Counted from the first letter of the stretch, positions 22,263 through 34,474 are shown. The stretch: DNA of 64,000 nucleotides from Coenobita brevimanus (GCA_032717465.1 CM064667.1:4758860-4822859), one strand, 5' to 3'. Program-made: numbers and translations. The notes: generated by a model from the sequence alone, not told the origin.

Positions 22263-22283
22263 CAGTAGTTGTAGCAGTAGTAG
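22083..22283. repeat. GGT then AGT/AGC trinucleotide tract
   Basis: (GGT)12 or so followed by (AGT)n with scattered AGC; a Val-rich frame results and is not a gene. Confidence 0.95.
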
Positions 22284-22384
22284 TAAGAACAGGAAATGTC
22301 AGCCTGCTATCCAGCCTGCTGTTTAGCGTGTTGTATAGCCTGCTGCCTAGCCATCTTGCCTGCCTGCCTATCTGCTTGTCTACC

Positions 22385-22447
22385 TACCAGCCTCCCTGTA
22401 AGCCAGGAAACCATTTACATCGCTGGGTGGTAACCATATAACCAACC
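22385..22447 (+). mobile_element. SN1 fragment
   Basis: CCAGGAAACCATTTACATCG then GGGTGGTAACCATATAACCA, as in the other SN1 copies. Confidence 0.65.
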
Positions 22448-22499
22448 CATACGTGTGTGATATAATGTCACAAAGTGTAAGTTGGTCCAGAACAGCAAG

Positions 22500-22960
22500 C
22501 TAAGGTTTACAATCAACTCCTTATCTGTAATATTGGTCACCCTTGTGGAATGGATGTGGGCAGGCTTCACTAAAACAACTGGACAAAATTCAGAACAAAG
22601 CTGCTGGAATTATTAATAACCCTACTACTACAAATGAACTACTTCCCCTACAGGTAAGAAGGAATGTTGCCTCCCTTGCATTATTTTACAGATACTTTTA
22701 TGGCAAATGCTCAGACGGAGTTGCATCCATTGTGCCACCTCTCCATGCCTTCCCCTGTGCTACACAGGCATCTGGTAGCGCTCATGACTGGAATGCCACA
22801 CTGCCATATTGCAGAACTTCAGCCTATCAGAATCCTTTTATTCCCCGAACTGCATCTCTTCGCAACTCGCTTCCCCAGAGTTGTGTCCCCCCAAACTTCC
22901 ACCTACAGCTGTTCAAGTCCAACTGTTACAGATTTCCTATGAAAGAAGGACACCTGTAAT
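22500..22960 (+). pseudogene. LINE-6 RT C-terminal fragment
   Basis: One frame (22543-22959, 138 codons) reads LDKIQNKAAGIINNP, LPLQVRRNVASLALFYRYFY, GKCSDGVASIVPPL, IPRTASLRNSLPQSCVPP and LQLFKSNCYRF. This order is the usual region after the RT domain in CR1/jockey-like LINEs. The RT catalytic part is missing. The frame ends at a stop right before TATC repeats that belong to an oppositely oriented LINE-4 copy, so the two are tail-to-tail. Related to LINE-5 (62590-63160), but clearly a different family. Confidence 0.85.
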
Positions 22961-22961
22961 C

Positions 22962-23133
22962 TATCTATCTATCTATTGCCAGACGCCTCAATCCCGCAAG
23001 GGGTGGCCACAAACAAATAGCCTCCATGTCACCCTGTCCCCTGCCACTTCCCTGCCCTGCTCCGAGCTCACACCCCCCTCTCTCATATACCTCTCCACTC
23101 CATCCCTCCATCTCATCCTTGGTCTCTCTCAAA
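22962..23133 (-). mobile_element. LINE-4 3' end
   Basis: (TATC)n, GCCAGACGCCTCAATCCCGC, and reversed C-terminal codons to CATCTCATCCTTGGTCTCTC. Short 5'-truncated copy. Confidence 0.85.
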
Positions 23134-23306
23134 TACCTGTAATCTGGTGTATGGATTTGTTTTTTTATTCATTTGTTTTTCCTTCCTCTGTTCTGTTATG
23201 TACAAGAAAGGTGATGACACTACAGGACTAAGAATTACAGCTAGGTTCAAGTTGCGGCAGCGAGCAATTCTAACCCATAGCTTTCCATCTCAGATCCTAC
23301 AGATTA

Positions 23307-23309
23307 TTC

Positions 23310-23381
<72 letters not shown>
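23307..23381. repeat. (CT)n microsatellite
   Basis: Long CT tract with one C interruption near its start. Confidence 0.95.
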
Positions 23382-23382
<1 letters not shown>

Positions 23383-23510
23383 AAGGTTTGGCCAGTAATT
23401 GTCTGATCGTGTGATTTTTGCTGTTGGCTAATGATGTCAAACCGCGGCTGGGACACGTGTTAATTACTCGGGTGTTTAGGCTTGTGCTGGGGGTGGTGGC
23501 AGTACGAAGA

Positions 23511-23778
<268 letters not shown>

Positions 23779-23910
23779 TTGTAGATGACAGTAAGTAAGT
23801 AATAAGGACTGGCACCAAGCCCAAGAGAACTATAGGGCACTAAAACCGCTGCATAAAAATGACGCGTGTGCCATGGTGGAATAAAGGTAGAGGGGAAGGC
23901 GGGGAAGACA

Positions 23911-24873
23911 CTAAATGTGAGGCAAGATACGGGTTTGAGATAGGAAGCGCATGAGGTGTGTGATGGAAAACACAGGGGATTCACCAAGAAGATCGGCTAA
24001 GGTAGGGGCACGTCCAAGGGAGTAAAGGAACGGGAGAGTCCGTCCGCGCACGACGTGGAACCGAGGGCAGTCAAGCAAAAGATGGTGGACCGTGAGTGGA
24101 ACCTGGCAACACTGACAGGTCGGAGGAGTGCCTCCTGACATTAGAAAGCCATGTGTGATCCGCGTGTGGCCAAGGCGCAGACGGGCCAGGGCTGTTTCCC
24201 AACGCCTGTTGCGATGGGAGGACGACTGCCAGGGAGTGACAGTATGTGTGATGGAGCGGAGTTTATCATCAGTTGTAGACATCCATTCTGCTTGCCACCG
24301 CTGGCCAGGGAGACGGGTAACAATCGGGAAATAATCAGTTGCCGGGATAGGACGAGGTGTGACAGAGCGAGAGGTGACATCTGTACGTGCCAGGCAGTCA
24401 ACCCTCTCATTACCCGGTATCCCAGCATGGCCTGGGACCCAACAGAAGAAGACAGACTTCAATCTGGTGTTAATGCGGAACAGCCATTCCTGTATCTTCA
24501 GCACTAGCGGGTTCCTGGCAGGGATAGACTGAATACCATGTAGTGCACTAAGTGAATCTGTGAAAATAACAAAAGTGTGTAACCTTGATCGGTATATAAC
24601 ACGAAGGGCCAGTAAAATGGCCAGCAGTTCAGCAGTGAAAATACTGGCGACTGGTGGAAGGCGGATCTGATAGGTATGGTATGGGAAAAGAGCAGCAAAA
24701 TCCGAGCCCACAGAAGACATAGAGCCGTCTGTGTACACTTGGGTCGCTGAGGAGTGACAATGCATATGATCCATAAAAAGATGATAGAGTTCCTGTGGGG
24801 TGGAAGAAGACTTTGGACAAGAGAGCAGGACATCACAGACAGTAGGGCGAGGAAGAAGCCAAGGCGGGAACAT
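23911..24873 (-). pseudogene. LINE-1 RNase H and C-terminal domain, open frame
   Basis: A 320-residue open frame. RNase H removes the RNA strand during element reverse transcription. All four acidic active-site residues are present: D49 in VYTDGS, E82 in FTAELLAI, D106 in FTDSLSAL and D159 in GNERVDCLAR, with the VPGHAGIPGNE loop before the last. Downstream, residues about 200-290 hold LARLRLGHTRITHGFLM and the metal-binding-like CQCCQVPLTVHHLLLDCPRF typical of I/jockey-type LINE C-termini. The first Met is not a true start; in-frame coding continues upstream to an in-frame TAG near 24925. Confidence 0.85.
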
Positions 24874-24955
24874 AGAATCTCGTAGAGGGAGAACTGAAAT
24901 AGCAGGGAAAAAAGGGATGCAAATAAATGGGAGACCCTACAAGGAAAAGATGGAG

Positions 24956-25636
24956 CTAACGAGGGCGGAAAAGGAGGGGAGAGGTGCGTAACAGAGGAAG
25001 GGAAACCTGCAGAAGAAGGTGAATGTGGTAACGCAGAGTCAGCTTGTCACGTCTGGAGGATAGAGTGGACATACCCGACTCAACACACAGGCTCGTAACC
25101 GGGATGGAGCGAAAAGCACCCAACGCCAGACGTAAACCATGATGGTGAACAGAATCTAGGCGCCGAAGGGAGGCAGATGAGGCAGATGCATAAACCTGAC
25201 AGCCATAATCAATCTTCGACAAAACTAAGACAGCATGGAGCCGGAGCAGGGATGTACGGTCTGCATCCCAGGACATATGGCTGAGAGTTTGTAATAACCT
25301 TGAGGGAAGCAGAGGTCTTAAGGGAAGTGAGATGCGGGGACCAAGTCAGTCGAGAATCAAAGACAAGGCCAAGGAATGGGGCTGATAATCGGTATGGCAG
25401 GGGAGTACCATATAGTGTAAGAGGGGGTTGAGATACTGAATGACGGCTAGTAAAAGTTATAGCACAGGATTTCGTGGGGGAGAATTTAAAGCCATGATCT
25501 GTGGCCCACCCTGCAGCGGCATCTATAGCTGATTGAAGCAGGGTTCGTAAGGCCTGGACATCCGCTCCAGTGGCATATATAGCAAAATCACCTACGTATA
25601 ATGAAGCACGAACACCATGCGGGAGAGATGAAATGA
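24956..25636 (-). pseudogene. LINE-1 RT palm and thumb remnant
   Basis: Reading down from 25636: LPHGVRASLYVGDFAIYATG, then DHGFKFSPTKSCAITFT, LTLYGTPLPYR, FLGLVFDSRLTW, and, after frameshifts near 25276-25320, LLRLHAVLVLSKIDYGCQVY and LDSVHHHGLRLALGAFRSIPV (open piece 25276-24956). The RT motif normally Tyr-x-Asp-Asp reads YVGD here, so the first catalytic Asp is Gly. The frame ends FRPR-stop, one base out of phase with the RNase H frame. Confidence 0.85.
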
Positions 25637-25701
25637 TTACAGTGGTAGGGAATGAAGAAGGTAGAAGTGGTTTGGGATGTGCTGGTTGTGGAAAAGGAAT
25701 G

Positions 25702-25769
<68 letters not shown>
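25637..25769 (+). repeat. Right flanking direct repeat of LINE-1
   Basis: ACAGTGGTAGGGAATGAAGA, AGGTAGAAGTGG, AAAAGGAATGTTGTG and about 32 GT units. Near-identical to 23658-23776 over ~65 bp of non-GT sequence. Confidence 0.85.
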
Positions 25770-25771
<2 letters not shown>

Positions 25772-26393
25772 GAGAAAATGTGGCATAATATGGCTGATCC
25801 TCCTGTTTTAAGGTGTTTGTAATTCATCCCTAATAATAATAATAAAAAAAAACACACTCCAATTCCCAACCCCCCTCTCTGTCATTGGTCCTCTCCTGCC
25901 TTTCCTCCTCTTTCCATTTCTCTTATTGACTACCTCTCTTCCTCCTCCATCTATCTCTCTCATCCTTTCCGGTCCTAGGTCATTCTCTTCTCTCTTGTCC
26001 TACAAATCAATCAACCTCCCCACTGGCGAACATCATCCATCCCCTCCCCCCGCAGAGAAGCTGCCGACCAGGGTAGGACATAAGACCTGCGCTGATTGTC
26101 AGGGGGGAGGAGGTGCGTCTAGCCTACCTTCAAGCATTTTATCATATGCTCCCACCTCGACTGACCTCTTAGATCGTCGGTGGTGCACGGTGGGGGAGTG
26201 GATCTAGTCTGTACATTTATTCAGGCGATGGCCATTAAGCATCAACAAAACAAACAAAATAAACAAACAGCAGCAATGTTTATTACCTCGTTCTCCTAAG
26301 ACAAGTGGACAAAGACTGCAACAAGTCTTGACCATTGGTAAAGTTAGTCTTCGTGCTCATGACAAAACTGGATGTGGGACTGTTAACGTAAGA
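25770..26393. other. Unassigned; could contain degraded LINE ORF1
   Basis: No clear domain. As the next coding trace to the right is a LINE ORF1-type zinc knuckle in the same orientation, part of 26220-26393 may be its upstream sequence. I cannot confirm that. Confidence 0.4.
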
Positions 26394-26695
<302 letters not shown>

Positions 26696-26699
26696 TGAT

Positions 26700-28617
26700 G
26701 TGTATGGTGAAATGTGACACCACTGTGTTTGTTTACGTCGTTGTAAGTGAATGGGCAGACCCGGCAGAGCTTCCCCTCCGCCACAGTATCTAATACCCAC
26801 AGAAGCAATGTTCTATCAAGTCATGCTCTGTCTGCAAATCCAAGTGTTTGCCACGTATGTATAGTGGAAGGTAGAGAGAAAAACAAATAGTGATGCCATT
26901 GACTCCCAGTGTTTCTCTGACAGGAGATGACTGTGAGGCGAGGTGGAAAGGAGGGGAGGGGGGACAGGTGGTGGGGGCGCATGTATCGAAACTTTGTCGT
27001 GTTTCGTTTAGAAAGATGAAGGGTGTGATTAAACAGATGTTCTGAGGTGATCTGTAACTCCATATGTAATAACGTGTATTGGATGAATGTTGGAGTCTTA
27101 ACGTTCGTCATACAGTGTGGTGAACAACTGTAGCTGAGCATAAATATTAGGTGTGATGTTCGGTGTCTCGAATCGTGGTTCACCTGAGTCCAGCGAGTAT
27201 GCGACTCAACTGCTGTAACATTTTTGTGGCTGAACCGGGGTGGCCATATGTGATTCCTGATTATGCATGTGACACAACGGTCATGCCATGTTGTGCATCA
27301 GCCAGTCTGTTTTATTGTGAGGTAAAACAATCATTATATACGCAAACTACGGTATAAGTAGATGTCCTGTTGCATAGGATTATAGCTACACTGTGTGTTG
27401 GACAGCTATTGGCTTGTGCGAAAATGTTGTGTAGTCACGATACTGATGGATCACGTGGAGGTAGTGAGATACTGTATTTACATAATGCATACATATTTGT
27501 GGTATAATAATTGAGATAACAGTGTTACGTGTGCCCAGTCCACAAATGATGTTGCTTTCTTCGAGGTGCTATTTCATTAGTCTGGATAGCTGTGACACTA
27601 CATAAAACATTCATACACTGGTCTTCATACAAGTATTACACATTCAGGTCCTCCTTAGCTCCAGATGCATGATGCTATTTAATCAAGTGTCTATAATCAC
27701 ACACTGTTCATCCAGAAGGAGCAATATTTAATTCACCATGCATGTCTGTCTGTTGTCTGTCATTATAACACAAGGTTTTAGTATGTGGCCACGGCTACAC
27801 AAAATATATTGGTGGCGTGGTGCTGCTGGGAGAGTGTAAAACTGTATATAGTCTACGTGTGTTTGTGCAGGGAGTCTGGTAATACACTTCACCAGTTTAT
27901 TCACAACCATGCCAAGATAGCAGACAAAGTTGCAGTTTTGGTGACTATACTGACCATTGAACACACTCTCACCTCCCAGCAGTCTGAATGAGGTCCTGTT
28001 TTCAGCCAATAGAAACATTAAGTAATACAGTGAACAATGCAGTTTTATGTGTAAAGTAAGGAGTGTTTTATGCACCGTGTCGTCATACAGGCTTATACAG
28101 TATAACACAGCCAAGGATAAGCTGGACCTACAGTAGGATAAATGTTGAGTACAGCTGGAGCATCAAGTAAACATAAGCAACATTACTGCACCAGCACCTG
28201 GATGATAAAACCCAACCACTGCGCTTTAGGCAAAATACTCCCGAGTTCTGAAGCTGCCCCACGACATCCAGTAGATTTACACAAGGTCATTGATAAGGCA
28301 GCAATTTCGTCGTAGCGATGCGATATGATAAGGGAATCAATATCAGATCTCGTTACCCATTATACAAGGAAGGGCCGAAATTTTGAGAGACAGACAGACA
28401 GACAGAGAGGTCAATAAAGCACCAGGTCTGTATACATTAACTTTATTTTCTATCTTGGAGTAAAAATCTCAAATGATCACTTTACACTTCATGTCTCAGT
28501 AGAAATATCATCCACTTGACATATATATATATAAATTCTGACTCTTAAAATCACATGTTTGCATATCAGGGAGTCAACCAACTACGACTGGTCACACGGC
28601 CGAATTTCAGCTGCTAT
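26700..28617. other. Unassigned, mostly non-repetitive DNA
   Basis: No convincing coding region, RNA gene or array. Frames of up to 128 codons lack domains. Confidence 0.55.
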
Positions 28618-28662
28618 GAGAGGCTCCGTAACTCCTTTCCCTTAGTGATTTAGTCAACATTC
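28618..28662. mobile_element. MITE-A end fragment
   Basis: GAGAGGCTCCGTAACTCCTT then TCCCTTAGTGATTTAG, a diverged MITE-A terminus. Confidence 0.5.
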
Positions 28663-28680
28663 CACTGTGTGCTGGCTCCT

Positions 28681-28737
28681 TTAACCCCTACACCCCGGTT
28701 AACGTGTATAGCTGCAAGCATCTTCCCGCCACATAAA
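28681..28737. mobile_element. piggyBac-type MITE, left end only
   Basis: TTAACCCCTACACCCCGGTT, ACGTGTATAGCTGCAAGC and ATCTTCCCGCCAC match the left part of the complete copy at 50720-51041. It lies against the MITE-A fragment. Confidence 0.7.
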
Positions 28738-28907
28738 TTACACAGAAATACTGATCATGTGTCTTGTAGCACCAAGTCCCTTTTGTAATTCATTTTCAAA
28801 CCTTAAGACATTCTTTTCTGCTTTTTATTGCATCTTTATATCAACACAGCTTGGAATAATAACTTACAAAAGAATATTAAATGGTTAAATGCAAAACCCT
28901 GTGTACT

Positions 28908-29118
28908 ACTCCTTTCACCTTAACTTGGCCCAGATTTTCGTCCTTTTGCAGCTTATTTCACGAAGCTCAGTGGCAGAAAAGGACTATACTACGATTCTAC
29001 ATCGACTCCACAGCACTTCTTCGTGATTAGCATCATACTCGTGTTTATGTATTGTTATAACTCAGAATTTAAGACTGTAAGGTGGCTACTACAGGCCATG
29101 TTAGAGCAAAAAAGGGTA
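28908..29118. mobile_element. MITE-B copy
   Basis: Left end CTTTCACCTTAACTTGGCCC and AGATTTTCGTCCTTTTGCAG, then CTCAGTGGCAGAAAAGGAC, the internal CAGCACTTCTTCGTGATTAG, and a diverged right end GGCCATGTTAGAGCAAAAAAGG. The terminal inverted repeat is roughly CCTTTCACCTTAACTTGGCC. No coding capacity. Confidence 0.7.
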
Positions 29119-29807
29119 TAGTGATGTTCTTTTACTAGCCGTTATTTGCATTAACACTCGAGATTATTCAACTAGCAAAGAGTAAATCGCTATGAAACAG
29201 GTGTTACGGAGCCCCCATAGCTCTTTAAAACACGGCCATCAGAAGGGAAACATTATACAAAGAACAGAAAGAGACTGACAGGGGTGGCTGGGGGAGGGGA
29301 TGGAGGCGTGTTGTGATGGGAATCCGAAATCAAAATCCAAAATCATCATCAATTTTGGCCACAATTTTGATTCCCGGGGAGGTACAGCCAAAACAGGAAA
29401 TTAGTTTATGACCTAATTATAGGCTTGACTTCATCCTATCACCCTCTATCACCCCTATCACCCTTAACACCTGCATTTATTGTGACTTATTTCAACTGCG
29501 AGAAGGTAAACATGGCGGGTCGATTCGTGTTTACATTATGAAGTCAAGGTCAGGCTTTCCACAGGGTATTCAAAATTGCGGACAACATTTGGCGAATTTT
29601 GATGTATTTTCCTCACCATAACATGCCTCATTTTTTTATATATGTAAATGAGGAATGTGGAAATAATTATATGTTCAGGACTGGCAAAAATGAAAGTATT
29701 TGTTACCCTCAACTAGCCCTGGTTACTGACTACAAAAGAGGTATCTATTGAACAAGGAATCTATATCTGCATTTATCAGACTTTAGCCCATTATTCTCGT
29801 AAGGTAA
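29119..29807. other. Unassigned intergenic DNA
   Basis: A short imperfect palindrome near 29330-29375 (CAAAATCC / CAATTTTG blocks); nothing else. Confidence 0.5.
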
Positions 29808-29982
29808 GGAAGCTCCCTAACACCTCTTCCTTGGTGATTTTTTCTCCAAACTACACAACAGTATCCCCTGGTTTGCTTCTTGTGTACTTTCAGTGTCAAC
29901 ACAGATTGCAAAACACGCAAGAATATAGTAACGGAGCAGAATCAGAAATAAATCGGTAAGGAAGAGGTGTTAGTGAGCTTCC
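29808..29982. mobile_element. MITE-A, complete
   Basis: Left end GGAAGCTCCCTAACACCTCT then TCCTTGGTGATTT; right end, reverse-complemented, GGAAGCTCACTAACACCTCT then TCCTTACCGATTTATTT. The ~33-bp terminal inverted repeats differ at few positions. 175 bp total, no coding. Reference copy for the family. Confidence 0.85.
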
Positions 29983-30964
29983 CCAGTGCACAAGAATATC
30001 GCCCTCTGTCTTGCTGGTATAAAGAAAATGGATACGTTGGTCTTTGAAATAAGTAAGGTAACACAGCAAAAGAACTTCAGTATAACAGCTCTTGTGTACA
30101 CAGATAGGAGGCAATATGAATTTTCCCATGTTTTACGTCAATAGAAAGGCACATTTGTATTATTTTGAATCATATTGCCTCTGGATTTTTAAATATCGAC
30201 AAACGAAACTTTCAACGGCCTCCATTTTCTGTCCGCTGCCATCAGAGAAGACCGTACGTTTTGACATCGAGAAAAAATACAGTTGTTCCCTTCAGTATAT
30301 TTCTTGTGAGTATATTTCCTGTCCAATATTTTACACAGTGACAGGAGTTAATCTATTTACATCAAAAGACCAAGGTGGGATTCTGAAACGCATTTAAAAT
30401 CAGTCCCTGTCGAATCTCAGGCTATGCAAGATGGCTGACGACATTTGAATCTTTCCCTGTCCTCTGGCTTTCATCCAAAACAATTGGTTACGGGAGGAAA
30501 ACTGTCATAGCTATTATTTTAGGATAAAGAAAAGGGCAGGGAGTTCCCATTTCTCTAGTTCTACCTATGGAAACAAATAACAAGGCCTCGAATTTAAATA
30601 CATTCCAGTATCCCAACCCTGACACCAAGATATCGAGATGAGGATGCGTGGTTGGTCGTCATGGAGAGAGGATTAACACAAGATGCATGGCCCTGTATTC
30701 GTGTGCATCTGTTTGCACATTTTCCTTCATGGTGTGTGTCTGTGTGCGTATTTTCTTTTAGTGTGTGTCTCTGTGCGGATTTTCCTTCATGATGTAAGTG
30801 TAATCTTGGTCTTTCAAAATTTCTAAGTCTTGCCCAAATCATCAGAGGAAAAAGATTCTTCATATATTTCTCAACACAGCAGCGCCTATGACTCCACCTG
30901 AACGAGCGATGTTCAAATATTACCATTTCATTAACTAAGAACATATAGACAGAACTGGAGAGAT
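29983..30964. other. Unassigned intergenic DNA
   Basis: No gene recognised. A small imperfect array with TTTTCCTTCATG and GTGTGTCTGTGTGCG lies at 30705-30795. Confidence 0.5.
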
Positions 30965-31895
30965 GGGCTGACAAATGAGGAAGTGAAGGAGCATTGTGGT
31001 CTGGATGTGGATGAGGAGTTACATGGAGAGACAGACTGACAAATGAGGAAATGAAGGAGCGTTGTGGTGTGGATGTGGAGTTACATGGAGAAACGGGCTG
31101 TCAAATGGGGAAGTGAAGGAGCGTTGTGGTGTGGATGTGGAGTTACATGGAGAGACAGACTGACAAATGAGGAAGTGAAGGAGCGTTGTGGTGTGGATGT
31201 GGAGTTACATGGAGAGACAGGCTGACAAATGAGGAAGTGAAGGAGCGTTGTGTTGTGGTGTGGATGTGGTGTTACATGGAGAGACAGACTGACAAATGAG
31301 GAAGTGAAGGAGCGTTGTGTTGTGGTGTGGATGTGGTGTTACATGGAGAGACAGACTGACAAATGAGGAAGTGAAGGAGCGTTGTGGTGTGAATGTGGAG
31401 TTACATGGAGAGACAGGCTGACAAATGAGGAAGTGAAGGAGCGTTGTGGTGTGGATGTGGAGTTACATGGAGAGACAGACTGACAAATGAGGAAGTGAAG
31501 GAGCGTTGTGGTGTGGATGTGGAGTTACATGGAGAGACAGGCTGACAAATGAGGAAGTGAAGGAGCGTTGTGGTGTGGATGTGGAGTTACATGGAGAGAC
31601 AGGCTGACAAATGAGGAAGTGAAGGAGCGTTGTGGTGTGGATGTGGAGTTACATGGAGAGACAGGCTGACAAATGAGGAAGTGAAGGAGCGTTGTGGTGT
31701 GGATGTGGAGTTACATGGAGAGACAGGCTGACAAATGAGGAAGTGAAGGAGCGTTGTGGTGTGGATGTGGAGTTACATGGAGAGACAGACTGACAAATGA
31801 GGAAGTGAAGGAGCGTTGTGGTGTGGATGTGGAGTTACATGGAGAGACAGACTGACAAATGAGGATGTGAAGGAGCGTTGTGGTGTGGATGTGGG
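30965..31895 (+). repeat. 62-bp array derived from LINE-4 coding sequence, ~15 units
   Basis: Units contain GAGTTACATGGAGAGACAGA, CTGACAAATGAGGAAGTGAA and GGAGCGTTGTGGTGTGGATG. In LINE-4 this segment codes ...RLTNEEVKERCGVDVE. Step size is 62 bp (e.g. from 31081), with a few longer units carrying an extra GTTGT. Since 62 is not a multiple of three, no frame survives. The rest of LINE-4 is absent; a short GATA run follows at 31937-31992. Confidence 0.9.
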
Positions 31896-32054
31896 TTGGA
31901 GGGAGAGATTAAGGTGACGCCAATAAATAGACCAGTAGATACATAGATAGATATAGATAGATAGATTGATAGATAGATAAGTAGATAGACTAGTAACCAA
32001 GGAGACTCATTCCCTTCATGCAATAACTACAGAACAGGTTTGCTATACGTCCTT

Positions 32055-32525
32055 CACCTCAAGCTGGCCCAAATTTTCGTCCTTTCCATAGCACTTCTTC
32101 GTGACTAGCATCATATTGTGTTAATACTGAGTAAAGGATATTACTATGACTGCATCCTTCCCATAGCACTTCTTCGTGACTAGCATCATATTCGTGTGTT
32201 ATTCTCCAGTAAAGGACAATACTACGGCTCTACATCCTTCCCATAGCACTTCTTCGTGACTAGCATCATATTCTAGTGTTATTCTCGAGTAAAGGACAAT
32301 ACTACGACTCTACGTCCTTCCCACATCACTTCTTCATGACTAGCATCATATACTTGTGTTAATATAAAAAAAAAAAAAAAAGACAATACTACGGCTCTAC
32401 ATCCTTCCCACAGCACTTCTTCGTGACTAGCATCATAGTCTGTTGTTAATCTATCCGTTACATCTCAGCATTCAAGATGGAGGGATGTCAATTTTAGGCC
32501 AAGTTAACGTGAAGGTAGTACAGGA
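32055..32525. mobile_element. MITE-B with internal tandem duplication
   Basis: CACCTCAAGCTGGCCCAAAT left end. About five tandem copies of a ~65-bp block with ATAGCACTTCTTCGTGACTA and CATCATA follow, then the right end CTCAGCATTCAAGATGGAGG and GGCCAAGTTAACGTGAAGG. The inner part has been amplified inside the element. A short poly(A) at 32367-32382 interrupts one unit. Confidence 0.75.
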
Positions 32526-32564
32526 AACGTGGTCCTAATTTAGGCCAATTTAAGGTGAAGGAGC

Positions 32565-33885
32565 ATAGAGGGTGTATAGAGGGTGTATAAGGGGTGTATA
32601 GAGGGTATATAGGGGGTGTATAGGGGGTGTATAGGGGGTGTATAGAGGGTGTATAGGGGGTGTATAGAGGGTGTATAGGGGGTGTATAGAGGGTGTATAG
32701 AGGGTGTATAGGGGGTGTATAGAGGGTGTATAGGGGGTGTATAGAGGGTGTATAGAGGGTGTATAGAGGGTGTATAGGGAGTGTATAGGGGGTGTATAGA
32801 GGGTGTATAGGGAGTGTATAGAGGGTGTATAGAGGGTGTATAGAGGGTGTATAGAGGGTGTATAGGGGGTGTATAGAGGGTGTATAGGGGGTGTATAGAG
32901 GGTGTATAGAGGGTGTATAGAGGGTGTATAGGGGGTGTATAGAGGGTGTATAGGGGGTTTATAGAGGGTGTATAGAGGGTGTATAGGGAGTGTATAGAGA
33001 GTGTATAGGGGGTGTATAGTGGGAGTATAGAGGGTGTATAGGGGGTGTATAGGGAGTGTATAGAGGGTGTATAGGGGGTGTAGAGAGGGTGTATAGGGGG
33101 TGTAGAGAGGGTGTATAGGGGGTTTATAGAGGGTGTATAGGGGGTTTATAGAGGGTGTATAGGGGGTTTATAGAGGGTGTATAGAGGGGGTATAGAGGGT
33201 GTATAGGGGGTGTATAGAGGGTGTATAGAGGGTGTATAGGGAGTGTATAGAGGGTGTATAGGGGGTGTATAAAGGGTGTATAGGGGGTGTATAGAGGGTG
33301 TATAGGGGGTGTATAGAGGGTGTATAGGGGGTGTATAGGGGGTGTATAAAGGGTGTATAGGGGGTGTATAGGGGGTGTATAGAGGGTGTATAAAGGGTGT
33401 ATAGTGGGGTGTATAGAGGGTGTATAGGGGGTGTATAGGGGTGTATAGAGGGTGTATACGGGGTGTATAGGGGGTGTATAAAGGGTGTATAGAGGGTGTA
33501 TAGAGGGTGTATAGGGGGTGTATAGAGGGTGTATAGAGGGTGTATAGGGGGGTGTATAGGGGGTGTAGAGGGGGTGTATAGAGGGTGTATAGAGGGTGTA
33601 TAGGGGGTGTATAGAGGGTGTGTAGAGGGTGTATAGGGGGTGTATAGGGGTGTATAGAGGGTGTATAGGGGGTGTATAGGGGGTGTATAAAGGGTGTACA
33701 GAGGGTGTATAGAGGGTGTATAGGGGGTGTATAGAGGGTGTATAGGGGGTGTATAGAGGGTGTATAGGGGGTGTATAGAGGGTGTATAGGGGGTGTATAG
33801 GGGGTGTATAGAGGGTGTGTAGAGGGTGTATAGGGGGTGTATAGAGGGTGTATAGGGGGTGTATAGGGAGTGTATAGAGGGTGTG
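32565..33885. repeat. 11-bp minisatellite, about 120 units
   Basis: Two main unit types, GTGTATAGGGG and GTGTATAGAGG, are intermingled with rarer GTTTATAGAGG, GTGTATAAAGG and GTGTAGAGAGG. Long minus-strand frames (277 codons at 33146-33979, Tyr-Thr-Pro rich) result from the stop-free unit. Confidence 0.95.
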
Positions 33886-34098
33886 GTGCCGTCTCAGCGT
33901 TTACAGGCAGCAGCAGAGGCAGCCACAGCAGCGGCCAATTTTGCGTGTTCTTGAGCCACTTCGAGTTTCTTTTGTTCACTCCCCGCTGCTACGTAGGAAA
34001 AGACACACAGCACAGCGTAGCAGATCTGGTCAGCCTGGGGGAGGAGAGGACATGGGATAAGGACATGGGTTAGAGATTACTACGTAGTGTGAGATTCA
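33886..34098. other. Unassigned spacer
   Basis: Starts with a GCAGCAGCAGAGGCAGCC stretch. No gene recognised. Confidence 0.5.
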
Positions 34099-34372
34099 GA
34101 AAGCTCACTAACACCTCTTCCTTACCGATCTATTCCTGATTCTGGTACGGTTAGGAAGCTTACTAACACCTCTTCCTTACCGATTTATTTCTGATTCTGC
34201 TCCGTTACTGTATTAAGCTCACTAACACCTCTTCCTTATCGATTTATTCCTGATTCTGTTCCGTTACTGTATTCCTTTAAGCTCACTAACACCTCTTCTT
34301 TACCGATTTATTCCTGATTTTCCTCCATTACTATTCTTGCGTGTTATTCATAGGACGCTCATTAACACCTCA
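34099..34372. repeat. MITE-A end amplified in tandem
   Basis: Five units of about 50-65 bp, each with AAGCTCACTAACACCTCTTC, CTTACCGATTTATTCCTGAT and TTCTGTTCCGTTACTGTATT. The first 20 bases equal the MITE-A terminus. No matching right end follows. Confidence 0.8.
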
Positions 34373-34404
34373 CACATACAACACAACTCTATTCACGCAT
34401 CCAC

Positions 34405-34408
34405 ACAC

Positions 34409-34474
<66 letters not shown>

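Larger units (their letters stand above)
23777..25636 (-). mobile_element. LINE-1: 5'-truncated LINE with RT and RNase H
   Basis: Minus-strand element read from 25636 down to 23777. It starts within the RT palm domain, continues through the RT thumb region into an RNase H domain, and ends with a short 3' region having TTACTTACTTACTGTCATC. RT followed by RNase H is characteristic of the I group of LINEs; the clade is my inference. No endonuclease or ORF1 is present. Frameshifts, a stop between RT and RNase H and a changed catalytic motif show that it is dead. Confidence 0.85.

Noticed and set aside
22082..22441. Secreted or membrane Val-rich protein
   Set aside because: Mostly (GTA)n and (GTG)n read through, then SN1 sequence.
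32565..33979. 277-codon Tyr-Thr-Pro frame on minus
   Set aside because: Artefact of the stop-free 11-bp unit.
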